Part shown: positions 22,270 through 32,605 of the stretch, in pieces | How the letters are laid out: each line of letters begins with the position of its first letter | Position numbering within the stretch: the stretch's first letter is position 1 | NCBI GenBank assembly: GCA_949825065.1 | Contig: OX463859.1 | Location: forward strand, 26,181,847 to 26,245,846 | Direction: 5' to 3' | Source: Odontocerum albicorne | Taxonomy: Eukaryota > Arthropoda > Insecta > Trichoptera > Odontoceridae | Length of the DNA stretch: 64,000 nt | Translations under genes and position numbers: made by a program | Notes under the pieces: generated by a model | Seen by the model: only the letters and a program-made list of their open reading frames with translations | Database searches by the model: none | Told to the model about the DNA's origin: nothing

Positions 22270-22955
22270 AAGGCCCGTTCTCACGGTTCAAGTTTAGTTG
22301 ACCGATTAAAATTGATCAACAAAAGTTGAACAAGACTTGAATCAGTTTTTTTTCACACGTTTCAATAGAAACTGATTCAAGAGCCGTTCTCACAGTTCAA
22401 GTTTAGTTAACCGATTAAAGTTGATCAAAAAAAGTTGAATGAAATCTGTAGTGAGAACCTTTGTTTCAATAGAGTTGATTAACTTTTTAGTTGATCAAGA
22501 AAAGATTGACCCAGCCAAACTTTATCGTTCAAGTTATGAGTCATCCGCCATTTGCTTTCAAATTGAAACCTGTCTTGAAACGTGTGAACATGTGAATTCA
22601 AGTTGATTGTCAAGTTCGCTTTTTTAACTCGATAAATATAAAAATAAAGATACAAGGGAAAATACTTTCGACGCCATTTTTAACAGAATTAAATTGAAAC
22701 AGTTTATTGAATCAGTTTCTATTGAAATGTGTGAACAAAAACTGATTGAAGTCGTACTCAACTTTTGTTGATCAACTTTAATCGGTCAACTAAACTTGAA
22801 CCGTGAGAACGGGCCTGTATTCAACTTTTGTTGACCAACTATAATCGGTCAATTAAACTTGAACCGTGAAAACGCGCCTTCACTACAGATTACATTCAAC
22901 TTTTGTTGATCAACTTTAATCGGTCAACTAAACTTGAACCGTGAGAACGCGTCTT
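22270..22955. mobile_element. Foldback transposon with multiplied inverted termini
   Basis: The module GTTCTCACGGTTCAAGTTTA + GTTGACCGATTAAAGTTGATC + AACAAAAGTTGAA occurs twice on the left (about 22275 and 22385) and three times inverted on the right (about 22755, 22815, 22885). The outer ends are AAGGCCCGTTCTCACGG and its near-inverse at 22955. No coding capacity. The superfamily is not recognised and no clear target duplication was found. Confidence 0.8.
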
Positions 22956-23065
22956 TAGATAGCAACAACCAAACCAGTCAGTTGAAGTGATCAACTGTTG
23001 CAGTCGTTTGCATGTGCATGGCGTATCAAGGAGTTCAGCTTATACTAATGTGTATAATTTTGAGG

Positions 23066-23155
23066 AACAGTACCCGTTGGTAAGTAATACACATCGGGCT
23101 TACAAAATAGACTGTCGGACATTATCGGCTCACTTCGGCTTTGTATAGCGTCGTC
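23066..23155 (+). mobile_element. Half of MITE G
   Basis: CAGTACCCGTTGGTAAGTAA, TACACATCGGGCTTA and CTGTCGGACATTATCGGCT, ending CGTCGTCTT, match the left inverted repeat of the complete MITE G at 46563-46870. The right half is missing. Confidence 0.65.
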
Positions 23156-23165
23156 TTTAAATGTC

Positions 23166-23452
23166 ATGAATAGATGAGCAATGATAGATAAGAGTAAGTT
23201 GAGGAATTCTGCTATTCAGCTCGTAATTTCATAGATAAGGGGATAGTTAACAGGGATATCGAACGTCGTGTAGTAATATGAGACAATGTCAATGGGGCAC
23301 TTAAACACATATTTTCGAACCGAATAGAATCAAATTCTGCTAAGATGATAATCCATAACACTATTTTAGTACATACTTTGACGTATGTGAGTGAAACGTT
23401 ACGGTGGAAAAGATTGAAAGGATCCAAATAAACACTGTTGAAATGCGCTTAC
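23166..23452 (+). pseudogene. LINE family alpha fragment, 5' part
   Basis: Has GAGGAATTCTGCTATTCAGC, GATATCGAACGTCGTGTAGT, TCAAATTCTGCTAAGATG and a GTGAGTGAAACGTTACGGTG block in the order found in the other alpha copies. It continues at 23925 after the repeat E insertion. Confidence 0.6.
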
Positions 23453-23454
23453 TG

Positions 23455-23905
23455 AAAATAATACATTTATTTATTTTACACATGACAAGAAATATGCATA
23501 ATTTGTGAAAAAACAACAGGTAATTTAATTTGAACACACAATTTTAATGGATCTGGGTTTGTGACCTTTCATTTGTCGTGTCCCCAGTAAACTAGAATTT
23601 TGTCTGTATCTCACTGAGGACATATAGCATGAAAGAATAAATCGATACTTCTTTCCGATTTTTTTATTATAAAAACCCCGTTGCACATTCTCATCAACCT
23701 GACAAATAGTGACACTCCATTACATATGTATACATCACGTGAAATCAAACTCCTCACACTTCATCACTCCAGAGAGATCAAAAACATTCACCCCATAATG
23801 TACCGCTCATAACCATAAATATAAAAAAAAAACAAAAATACAAATATAAAACAATAAAAACACCACATTCAAGAGCTCACACAAACCTTTTTAACAAGTC
23901 ATTCC
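23455..23905 (-). repeat. Repeat E copy inserted in LINE alpha
   Basis: Contains ACATGACAAGAAATATGCAT, TGGATCTGGGTTTGTGACCT, TCCCCAGTAAACTAG, CTGAGGACATATAGCATGAA and CTCATCAACCTGACAAA, matching the copy at 62885-63300 over its whole length. The LINE family alpha sequence resumes beyond it. Confidence 0.7.
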
Positions 23906-23924
23906 TCTTGCAAGCCCAATACAT

Positions 23925-24260
23925 GAGCTGACAATGTATGATACAATACAGAATTAAGTGATTAGGGATGAATATGAACTTAAGGAATATTAAGAAGAGT
24001 TTTCTGAGATGGTTGGGGCGTGTAGGACGTATGAGTGACGAAGGATTAAGGAAACAAATATACATTACAAATGTGAGTGGGATATATTGCCTAGAAAATT
24101 ATGGTTGGATCAAGTGAATGATATGTAATAAGGAAATGTAAAAGTCAGAAAAATCGCAGAAGTTGTATGAAAAAAAGTATTGATGTGGACGATATGTAGT
24201 ATGTGTATCGAGATAGGAAAATGTAGCGTTATCTCTGCTTATCCTGACAGGAGAATATGA
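23925..24260 (+). pseudogene. LINE family alpha fragment, 3' part
   Basis: Resumes with TGACAATGTATGATACAATA (the MYDRIRN position), GGGATGAATATGAACTTAAG, GATGGTTGGGGCGTGTAGGA, and ends with TATCTCTGCTTATCCTGACA, the C-terminal and 3' part of alpha. Confidence 0.65.
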
Positions 24261-24264
24261 TGGC

Positions 24265-24950
24265 ATATTTTTATGTACCGTAGGTTTCTTTATATTTTTA
24301 TATTCTCCCCTTTAATTTAATTTCTTATTGGTATAAATAATCATCGTTATAGGAAGGAATGTCTAATCAACTAAAAAATAATTATTTTATTTTCTTGTAT
24401 TTCTTTGACTCCAAACTTTTGGGTGCAGTTCCCAGTGGTGAAAAAAATATTGAAAATTTCTCAGTACAATTTCTCAGTAAAAAGCTGTATAAAATTATTA
24501 TACAGCTTTTAAATAACCTTCTTATAAGTAAAAAAAAATGTCAATAGAGAACGATTATGCCAAATTGTATAGAAATTCTATGGAATTAATCCATCCTTTG
24601 AAAATGTTCAAGTGTATATGAAACACGATTTGTAAATATTTTTTTCTTCTTTCGAGTTTTTATTATTCCTTAAAAATAATTACATGAAATATTAATATTT
24701 ACGAATTAATAAATATCCTACTTTTACAGTTGAGTACGTTGACTAATTCATTAATCGCTCTCAACTTTCTTTGTTCACGAAACCCATGTTCTGAGAACAG
24801 AAATATGTATTGAAAAATAATTCAGAGCTTAACAGAGAGTTTTCTTTTTGGCTATTTCTTGCAACTGTTTGATATGTTATTATTTTTCCAACCCCCTTTC
24901 TACCTCATTTTCCGGTTCAAACTCTTATTTACGAGTACTTTGCTTACTTG
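24265..24950. other. Unassigned stretch with a 13-bp hairpin
   Basis: AAAAGCTGTATAA (24480) and TTATACAGCTTTT form a perfect 13-bp stem with a 5-nt loop. Nothing else recognised. Confidence 0.5.
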
Positions 24951-24954
24951 AAAA

Positions 24955-25060
24955 AATCTTATATTCAATACTTAAATACCACCACGCCGTATCCCTTTTA
25001 GGGTAGATAAAAAGGGCAGATCTCGACATTAGTTATGTTACAATCATAAACTTATACATC
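24955..25060 (+). repeat. Dispersed repeat D, degenerate
   Basis: ACCACGCCGTATCCCTTTTA, GGGTAGATAAAAAGGGCAGA and TCTCGACAT match the core of repeat D. Confidence 0.4.
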
Positions 25061-25174
25061 ATAATATATCATTAGTTCTATCTCTTCCAATGTGTCTTAA
25101 CGGATATTCTCACTAAATACGTCGCCGTTTTAGCAAAGGAGCTGATTACGAGTTTTAAAAAAATCTACTGATTA

Positions 25175-25258
25175 TAAATAGGAGTTATCCACATAGCAAA
25201 TAAATCCGCCAGGTTTTCATTGGATAAAACAAAAGTGCTATACAATACAGTGAAAATA
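25175..25258 (+). mobile_element. SINE-A 3' fragment
   Basis: GGAGTTATCCACATAGCAAA, TAAATCCGCCAGG and AAAAGTGCTATACAATAC follow the order of the SINE-A 3' end. Confidence 0.4.
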
Positions 25259-25375
25259 TAAAAAAAACGTTTTTCTTGCCTCCTTTCGTAATAGATGAGT
25301 TTTTTGTCGGCATCACGGCATAGTTGTCAACAAGCTTATTTTACACCCATGCGTCTTACATTCGATTCTTGTTGT

Positions 25376-25762
25376 TGTGGCGACCGTATGCGCGGTCACT
25401 GAACCCACGAGACGACCTTTGCCTATCTTAACAATGCGAGACAATCAATGCCAAAGTCCACGCGATCGGTCATTCAACTCACTACCAGTGAAGACCGCAT
25501 TCCATGAAGAAAGAAGAGGGCAACACATCTTTTTAACGCTGTCTCTCAAACCAAAAGGATACCTACACGCGACAATAAACATATTGTAAGCGCAAAGACG
25601 AGACAGCGATATATCTCGTGCGCATTCCCGCACACGTTCAAAAAACATTATAAATACCGACGTTTGTCAATAAAATTCATCTTAACATATTCCGATTTCG
25701 ACAAGTTTTTATTTATCAACAATCATCCTCATCATCTCTCCTTTAAGGAACAAGCGTTCCTT
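25376..25762 (+). repeat. Solo LTR, older copy
   Basis: About 387 bp, beginning TGTGGCGACCGTATGCGCGG and ending GTTCCTTA. It matches the 60718-61104 copy throughout: CGGTCATTCAACTCACTA, GACAATAAACATATTGTAA, TATAAATACCGACGTTTG, AATAAAATTC. The TATAAATA and AATAAA motifs fit an LTR promoter and poly(A) signal. No target duplication is visible, consistent with greater age. The two overlapping frames are not genes. Confidence 0.7.
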
Positions 25763-25764
25763 AA

Positions 25765-26335
25765 TTATTTTCAAACTTATTTTTCTTGAGTCCTCTTTTC
25801 TTCTGGTTATATTATAGCGTATAAATTTAAATCGTAATAAAAGTACTGATTATTTAACGTAACCTTAAAAATAAAGTGTAAAATGAAGCATTACTGGATT
25901 TGTCCATTGATTATTTTAAAGTAAAAGTGATAAGCCAATGCTGGCGCCTTCTCAGAGGTAGATTAAATCTATTTATTAAGAAGTTAGTGCCTATTCAAAG
26001 ATATTCGACTAGCTAAAGAAAGAAAATATATTTCCACATAACTTCTTTATGATCTTTAGAAAATTTATGTTTTGCAAGAAACTTTATTTACACACCTTGT
26101 TTGACAGCATCTGGAAAACTTGTTTTTCTCTTCAAATATAAGAAATACAGAATAAACGTGTTTATTTATTGTGTGGGCTTATTTTGAAAGGCAAACAAAC
26201 ATTAAAGGATAATAAAGGACTTCAAGAATGAATTATTGTCCTTTATGGTCGCATGGTGGAATATTTGCTCAAATAAATGTGTAAAGTTACTGCTTAATAA
26301 TATTTTTATAGATTACTTTGATCGCTTTTGAATGC
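25765..26335. other. Unassigned AT-rich stretch
   Basis: No recognised gene or repeat. Confidence 0.5.
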
Positions 26336-26339
26336 TTTT

Positions 26340-26392
26340 AATTTCAAGATAAATTTAATAATAATTATTTAATAATAATAATAATAATAAAA
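26340..26392 (+). repeat. (ATA)n microsatellite
   Basis: AATAATAATAATAATAATA run near 26368-26392 within TTTAATAAT-rich sequence. Confidence 0.8.
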
Positions 26393-26479
26393 TAACGTTT
26401 CTTAAATCTCAGAAAATTCTATTGGTTCACTTTCACACTTGTGTTTATAGATTTTTAATAAATTGAATAAAATACTTAT

Positions 26480-26625
26480 TTTTTCCCACTTTTTTATTTG
26501 AGTTCATCACCGGTTTTAAAGACCTCCGTCTTCCTCCTCAGGTGAAAATAACTAAATTATTTCTAAAATATATTTTTTCTAATTGTTATAGGTTCAGGAG
26601 GAGGAGAAGCAAGTATTGGCTAGTA
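26480..26625 (-). mobile_element. PLE-2-type terminal fragment
   Basis: Shares TCACCGGTTTTAAAGACCTC, GTCTTCCTCCTCAGGTGAA and TAAAATATATTTTTT with both ends of the inverted pair at 51.56-52.24 kb. On the minus strand it has CCTGAGGAGGAAGAC...GTCTTTAAAACCGG, the same layout as the PLE-1 hammerhead-like block. Assignment to a Penelope-like element is by that analogy only. Confidence 0.4.
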
Positions 26626-26629
26626 TAAA

Positions 26630-27090
26630 ATCTTAAATTATGGTTTATATTAAAATATGTTGATTTTTAACATGAAGGTTTAAAAAAAAAACGTTTCGAC
26701 AATATTTTCCCGGTTTGCTATATTAAAAACTGTTTAAAATATGAAAAAAAAATACATCTATTTCAGTTTAAATATATATTCGCCCTTGAGTAGAGTCTCT
26801 GAACGACGCTATATTAATTGTCCTTTATTATTACTATCAAAGGTTTCAGATTTAACTTTGTACAACTTCAAATAAAATATTACATAAAAAAACTTTGTTT
26901 TTCCACTAGTTACATTAATCTCCGCGACACGCGTTTCTATTTTGAGGCCTATTCGGAATGGTCTTGGTTTGTAACGAGAGTAATACTTATATTAGACTGG
27001 TGTCACGTTTCATTGCAATCGTGCGTCCTATTGACTCTCAGGATTTTTTTAAAGGCGTGAATTATACTATATTAAAATTTAATTATCTAT
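26630..27090. other. Unassigned stretch
   Basis: The 80-residue plus frame at 26818 has no family features and is probably chance. Confidence 0.5.
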
Positions 27091-27094
27091 AGTA

Positions 27095-27680
27095 AAAACA
27101 TCAATAAATATGCATAGACCTAGAGAATGCGCACAAATATCGGAACAAAACATTCGAGATGTTTGCGATTATACGTTAACTCTTCATATCCTGTGATGTG
27201 TAACTAGTGCACATTGCTTCTAAAAACGTTAATATCTCTATAAATATAATATATACTGGGTTCAGATTTCAGATATTTCTCCGTAAAACATTTACGCATT
27301 GAATAAAAAATAATATTAATAATAATTAGCACTTATCGGCCACGTCAGAGACATTTTGTGAAAATCTGGAATAAATTCACCAATACAATCAAACGTGTGC
27401 CAGTGTGTGACGTAGGTATATTCATTCTAAAAAAACCACTATGGGCTAGAAAACGACGCTATTCACGTCTCACTCTCACTCCACTTCGGTATATGGGAAC
27501 GCAAGAAATATAACTTCAGTTCCCTCGCTTCTCTCGCTCAGTAGCCAGCGGGCTTTCGTTCGAGGTGGTCACTTCGCCCGTTTTGTGAACGTCGTCCGAT
27601 AGTTTTTTTCGTGTTTTTAGCAATTAAATTTCAATTATTATAATTTTTGACTTCAAATTTAATTAATTTAAGTGGGTTGG
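27095..27680. mobile_element. Dispersed repeat H, copy 1
   Basis: Matches the inverse of 48470-48985 at several blocks in order: the ATATCTCTATAAATATAATA and CATTTACGCATTGA region, the CGCCCGTTTTGTGAACG block, and TTTCAATTATTATAATTTTT at the end. The middle (27430-27600) is unusually GC-rich for this window. About 550 bp, non-coding, and probably a non-autonomous transposon of unknown type. Confidence 0.55.
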
Positions 27681-27684
27681 CTAT

Positions 27685-28390
27685 GAATATTTTTATTTTT
27701 CTAATCCTAAATCGCTCATTTTTACATATGTATTGATGTGTATTGAATACACAGCACCAGAACGGACGGATTTTTTTAGCACAGGAAAAAAAAGATTAAT
27801 AACAGTATATGAACCAGAACGGCTTTTAATTTGAGCATTTGCAATAACTAAGAAAATTATACGTTTATCTCCATTAATTTAGAGTTTGAACTTTATATAT
27901 ACCTTAACAAATACTAACTATATAACCATTCAAAGTGTATATATTTTTGAGGCACCTGTATGATGTTCAAAATTGATTAATTTTGATATGCTTTGTAAAC
28001 AAGTTTTAGGCATCATAGCTGAAGAGGCATTCTTGACTAATGAACTCTTCCCTTCCCGTGGAGCAAGGCTAACAGATGTTGGCATTTACACTGGACGTTT
28101 AACCTCCCCCCCATTCCTGTGGATATCTTCCCAGATTACGTTATCAGCTGGGTATTCCTACAGCCTGTATCTTCTACCCCAACGACTATATCTCTTACGT
28201 TGTACCATTTAATTAATGTTGACTTCAATATTAAAGTTTAAGGCTTAATTTACGCATATCATCTAAAAGTACGTATGTCTAAAATCAGGAGCGGCCAACC
28301 TTATTAGGGCGTGTGTCAAAATTGATTTTGGGTGAAGCCGAGTTTAAATTGTATTTTTTAATTACGTATTTATTGAACACTTAATTGTAA
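27685..28390. other. Mostly unassigned; possible hAT terminus
   Basis: CAGGAGCGGCCAACC at about 28288 resembles a hAT left end, but no partner end was found. The 79-residue frame at 27973 has no recognisable content. Confidence 0.35.
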
Positions 28391-28396
28391 AAAACA

Positions 28397-28450
28397 ATCT
28401 GGCGTGCTTATTGCCAGGCGGCAATCTCTTCCAGCCAACATACAAAAGTT
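28397..28450 (-). mobile_element. SINE-A 3' fragment
   Basis: The reverse complement reads GGCTGGAAGAGATTGCCGCC then GGCAATAAGCACGCCAGATT, the conserved tail block of SINE-A. Confidence 0.6.
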
Positions 28451-28454
28451 AATA

Positions 28455-29305
28455 AAGGAAGTTACATGGTCTCTAAAAATATTCAAATTTATGAACATAT
28501 ATCATCAATCAAAGGAAATGGAATGGATGGTAGAGAAGAAAGAAAACTCAGGAATTAAATACCTTTTATTACTGACTAAACAATTAAAAGTTTTTTCATT
28601 CACTTCTTAAAGCATGCCAAAGACGAAGCAAGTCTTACATTGATTTATAACTGATTCCAGAATCTTATTGTATGGATAGTAAAGGACTACGTAAATAAGA
28701 AGAGCGATGAACTGGGAATGCCAATAAATAAATAATCGCTGCATGAGTGTGGCGCAAGTCCACGATCGGAAAGACACTGAACATTTTCGGCGAGATAAAA
28801 GAGGGTGGTGGGAAAGTTAATGGCATACAATTTATAAGCGCTCAAAAATTTAAATGCCTTAAAACAAAGTAATATACTTTAAGTGGTGCTCCTCCAAAGT
28901 AGAGTTTTACTACCAATGCAACCACATAGAAAAAGGGATTCGAACACGGGAACCTTGCTTGAGTCTATTAATTTAACTTCTGAACCGTGAGGGCTGACGA
29001 ATTCTTAGATTAGATATTTTTTATTGAATATAAAGACAATTCACATTATATAAATATCGTGTTACATAAACACTTATTTTTTGGTTACCTATTATACGTA
29101 AACATATATATTTACGTTGGAAAAATATGTGGGCTGGATTTCCATTTTTCTTTTGTCTTAGTAAAACTTAAGGTCACATTTAAATAAGATTTTGATATTA
29201 ATCTTCATCATCGTTTTGGAAATCTAGAGCGTGTCGCTACTATTAAACGACTTATATTGTTATTCATATCGTGCTTTATAAAAAAAAACAGTTCGGTGAC
29301 CATAC
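28455..29305. other. Unassigned stretch
   Basis: No recognised repeat or frame. A GGGATTCGAACACGGGAACC patch at 28936 could be a degraded tRNA-like B box on the minus strand. Confidence 0.4.
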
Positions 29306-29310
29306 AAAAC

Positions 29311-29500
29311 ACGACGACCTCGGTGGCCTGGTGGTAAGACACTTGTCTGCCGATCCGAAGATTGCGGGTTCGATTCCCGCTGGGACCCAGATTTTTTTAA
29401 AAAAGGATTCTAGTTTGGTTTTCACTTAGGGCCTATAAAACATCTTTCTGATTGGTTGGAAGAGATTGCCACGTGGCAATAAACTCGCCACGTTAAAAAA
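29311..29500 (+). mobile_element. SINE-A, best-preserved copy
   Basis: The tRNA-like head CCTCGGTGGCCTGGTGGTAA...GGGTTCGATTCCCGC carries recognisable A and B boxes. Next come GACCCAGATTTTTTT, the body GGTTTTCACTTAGGGCC, GATTGGTTGGAAGAGATTGC, CACGTGGCAATAAACTCGCC, and an A-rich end. The tail block TTGGAAGAGATTGC is of a kind seen at LINE 3' ends in insects, which would supply the retrotransposition machinery (inference). Confidence 0.9.
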
Positions 29501-29739
29501 AACACGCTGGCCAGTAGTTGACCATATATATGATTTGAATACCTTTTTTAGAAAAATTTAAATAATTTTTATTTATTACTAGGCAATCCACCCATACTAG
29601 AATAAATTAAGCTATCACACAAAAACCCCTTATACAATTATAACATATACCATAAGTCAATGCAAAAAAAAATACAATTTTAGATAATTTAAAGTTATTA
29701 AACTCCTCTCTAAACAATGCTATAACAATTGATTTATTT

Positions 29740-29948
29740 TTGTATTACACTTTCGTTATAAACGGTATAACTTGGCGAATTTCTTGCCATTTGGAAATCT
29801 CTTCCAGCTAACCAGAAATATGTTACAGAGACCTGAAGTGAAAACTGGACTGAAATCCGTTTAAAAAAATTAGGTTTCAGCAGGAATTGAACCCGCATCC
29901 CTCGATTTAGGAGGCAAGCGTCATACCAACTAGAGGCCACGGAGTGCT
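29740..29948 (-). mobile_element. SINE-A copy, minus strand
   Basis: The reverse complement starts CTCCGTGGCCTCTAGTTGGT, has GCGGGTTCAATTCCTGCTGA, GTTTTCACTTCAGGTC, TCTGGTTAGCTGGAAGAGAT and GCCAAGTTATACCG, and ends CGAAAGTGTAATACAAAAAT. It shows the full 3' end. The overlapping frame is not a gene. Confidence 0.85.
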
Positions 29949-29959
29949 TCATAAATTTG

Positions 29960-30118
29960 AAAAAGAGTATTTCACTAAGTTGTACCAGCAATTTCAAAAG
30001 CCCTGTCATTATACCACGCCCTATTGGTTCGATTCGGAACAATAAATTTATTCGATAATAACGAAATCGACCTCAAACTTTTGCTCATTTTTAAAACAAC
30101 ATTTCTTAGAAAAATAAT
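29960..30118 (+). repeat. Dispersed repeat F with a short coding-like block
   Basis: Shares CCCTGTCATTATACCACGCC, CTATTGGTTCGATTCGGAAC and GAAATCGACCTCAAACTTTT with 42230-42470 (inverted) and 54440-54640. One frame gives FGTINLFDNNEIDLKLLL, parallel to LLDEEIDLKVILLSKGT at 54.5 kb. Family unknown. Confidence 0.5.
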
Positions 30119-30119
30119 T

Positions 30120-30555
30120 GAAAGATACAATGGAGACATCGTATTAAAAGATTGAAATACAAAAATACAATGTTTGAAATCAATTCGTATGTTTTAATAA
30201 AACATATAATAAATTTTTTTCAATATTTGCGTATTAAAAAATAATTTTTAGAATGGCTGATTTATTTTCGTATTTAACTCTTCCATTTCAAAACACTTGC
30301 TTTTACACCAGTGACGTTGCTTTGAGGGTGTTTTGCTGGTCTTCTATGACGAGGGTAGTTTTCAAAGGATTTCCTCTTTAAGCGAAATCGTTAAATTCAT
30401 CCGTTCACAGTTGAATATGAAGGGAAGTTTTTTTTATGCAGTTTCAAAACGTAATTTTATTTCTGTCAGGATGTATAAACCTTTTATAAACAATTTAATG
30501 AAAGGTAACGAGTTAAATAAATCTGCTGTTAAGGAAGTATTTATATTCTGAGTCG
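30120..30555. other. Unassigned AT-rich stretch
   Basis: The 72-residue frame at 30333 has no recognisable content. Confidence 0.5.
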
Positions 30556-30559
30556 ACGG

Positions 30560-31015
30560 AAATGTGGAGCAAGATATTTAACGGCGAGCTGCAATAGGAA
30601 ATATAGTCAATGAAAAACTAAAAGACATTCAAATCAAACAATATCAAGACTTGATAAAATGATGGTTCACAACAACATAATTGCACAAATATTAATGCAC
30701 TCGTATGAAAGTGAAACATGAATGAAACGGACCGATTATACAAAATACATTAAAATTTTGTGTACTGCGAAGAATATATGGTGTGTCGATGTATGATAGG
30801 ATAAGAAATTTAAAAGTTAAGGATGAGTTAAAACCGCTATGTTAAGTAGGGTAAAAACATCACGTTGGGGTGGTTTCGACTTGTCAAGTGGATGGGAAAC
30901 GAAGGATTAACAAAGACATTTTAATTAAAATGCAAGCATAAAAGTCGCGGTAGATGATCACCGAGAAAAGTTTGGTTTGACCAAATTAATTATATTTTGT
31001 AAAAAGAATACTTAA
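30560..31015 (+). pseudogene. LINE family alpha fragment
   Basis: Contains the HSYESET block (for YGSETW), RRIYGVSMYDRIRNLKVKDE, a VDGKRRINKDI block where alpha has R-LTKQI, and SPRKVWFDQI where the family has RPRK-W-D. Several stops. Confidence 0.65.
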
Positions 31016-31092
31016 GGAGAAAGAGAAAAACAATAAACTATTGTATTGTTGTTTATAGTTCAGGCATTAACGTTATGGAGGTTTAAAAACAT

Positions 31093-31705
31093 TGTAATTT
31101 ATTTTTATCAAACACCGTTTATTCCACTTTTTTTGCAACGGTATAACCCTACCGGTCTCAAGGCTTTCATCTCATCTTCAGGGGAGCGCAAACAAGACTA
31201 AATTCCATTGGAACTGGTGCCGATATACACGCTTCAACCGTTGGGTGCTGAGGGGTGAGGGAGGCATGGGACGATTTCGGCCAAGAGCGGAGAGATTTTT
31301 GGGATATAACTGTTCACCAGATGTTCGGATCGATGATCTGACATAGAAATTTCTAGGGCCTCTAATATGTCCAATTTATTTCCGTTACTACTGATATGTA
31401 AGAATTTGGCATCATCGATAGAAAACGTATGGTTTTCACGGTGACAATGATTAACCATTTCAGAATAAATTAGAGGATTTGTTAAGGCGGATTTGTGTTC
31501 ACGAAATCTCTTTTCAAAAGATCTTCCTGTCTTTCCTATATAGAAATTATCACAGTCAGCACATTAAAGTTTATACACACCACTGTTGCTAAGTATTCCA
31601 TTTTTGCCTTTCCCATTAAATAAGAGTTTCCGGAGATTACAATTAGTGTAAAAAGCTGGCTTTATGTGATTTGGAATATTTTTGGTTATTTGTATTGTAT
31701 TGAAT
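31093..31705 (-). pseudogene. Penelope-like element 3' part with GIY-YIG endonuclease remnant
   Basis: Penelope-like retroelements encode an RT followed by a GIY-YIG nuclease. On the minus strand the frame (about 31690-31234) reads KPAFYTNCNLRKLLF, then NSGVYKL (the GIY half), a stop at 31564-31566, CADCDNFYIGKTGRSFEKRF (the YIG half and conserved arginine), HKSALT, and NKLDILEALEI towards the end. The frame ends at 31234. It is followed by the PLE-1 terminal block (31093-31210), including a hammerhead-like motif (CTGAAGATGAGATGAAAGCC, then CCGGTAGGGTTATACCG). The RT domain is absent, so it is 5'-truncated, and the SINE-A array abuts it on that side. Confidence 0.8.
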
Positions 31706-31708
31706 TAT

Positions 31709-32305
31709 ACTTTTGTTGTGTACATAATCACTTGGCAGGTTTATTACCAATATCATCCGATCTACGAGTATGGTAAAGAGAACTTGAGTGAAAACCAGAC
31801 AGGGATCTTACTTTTGTTGTGTACATAACAGCTTGGCAGGTTTATTACCAGTATCTTCCGATCTACCAGGATGGTAAAGAGAACTTGAGTGAAAACCACA
31901 CAGGGATCTTACTTTTGTTGTGTATATAAGAACTTGGCAGGTTTATTACCAGTATCTTCCGATCTACCAGGATAGTAAAGAGAACTTGAGTGAAAACCAC
32001 ACAGGGATCTTACTTTTGCTGTGTACATAACAACTTGGCAGGTTTATTACCAGTATCTTCCGACCTACCAGGATGGTAAAGAGAACTTGAGTGAAAACCA
32101 CACAGGGATCTTACTTTTGCTGTGTACATAACAACTTGGCAGGTTTATTACCATTGTCTTCCAATCTACCAGGATGATAAAGAGAACTTGAGTGAAAACC
32201 AGACTGGCATCCTACTTAAAATATTGGGTTCCAACAGTAATCAAACCTGCAGTCCCGATGTTGGGAGATAAGTGTCTTACCAACTAGGCCACGGAGGTTT
32301 ATGTG
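31709..32305 (-). mobile_element. SINE-A with five tandem copies of its body
   Basis: Five 101-bp units start at 31709, 31810, 31911, 32012 and 32113. Each contains CTTGGCAGGTTTATTACCAG, GTAAAGAGAACTTGAGTGAA and AACCACACAGGGATCTT, which is the inverted body of SINE-A. After the last unit comes the single tRNA-like head in inverse (GATAAGTGTCTTACCAACTA, GGCCACGGAGG). On the minus strand this is one head followed by five bodies. Units 2-5 are nearly identical. Confidence 0.85.
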
Positions 32306-32429
32306 ACACTGTCTGACATACCATTGATTATAGATTCACAAAATTTTGACTGGAGTATAAGAGATCATTGGGTAAGGAAAAACTTTTATATAGACTATGA
32401 TTCATTTTATTACTCGAGGCCGGAATATT

Positions 32430-32605
32430 ATGAATCTTAGTGATGAGCATACAAAGTGTGAAAGTAAATGCAATATATGGGTGGTAAATGAAAGATTGAC
32501 GCGAGTTCAGGAATTTTACTATTTGGGTAGTATTTTCTCAGATGAATGAAGAGTTACTGGGGATATCGAACGGCGTGTAGTAATATAAAACAATGTCAAA
32601 GGGGC
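32430..32605 (+). pseudogene. LINE family alpha fragment
   Basis: GAATTTTACTATTTGGGTAG (the FYYLGS-type block), TTTCTCAGATGAATGAAGAG and GATATCGAACGGCGTGTAGT match the other alpha copies just upstream of the part retained at 23166. Confidence 0.55.

Noticed and set aside
25377..25648. Protein genes at 25.4 kb and at 60.8 kb
   Set aside because: Both frames fall in homologous solo LTRs with TATA and poly(A) motifs; the peptides are not conserved between the copies.
26818..27060. 80-residue plus-strand frame
   Set aside because: No family motif, no Kozak or splice context, AT-rich composition; probably chance.
29311..29400. A genuine tRNA gene
   Set aside because: The A and B boxes belong to the head of a dispersed SINE with the same body and tail in many copies; no proper acceptor stem was found.
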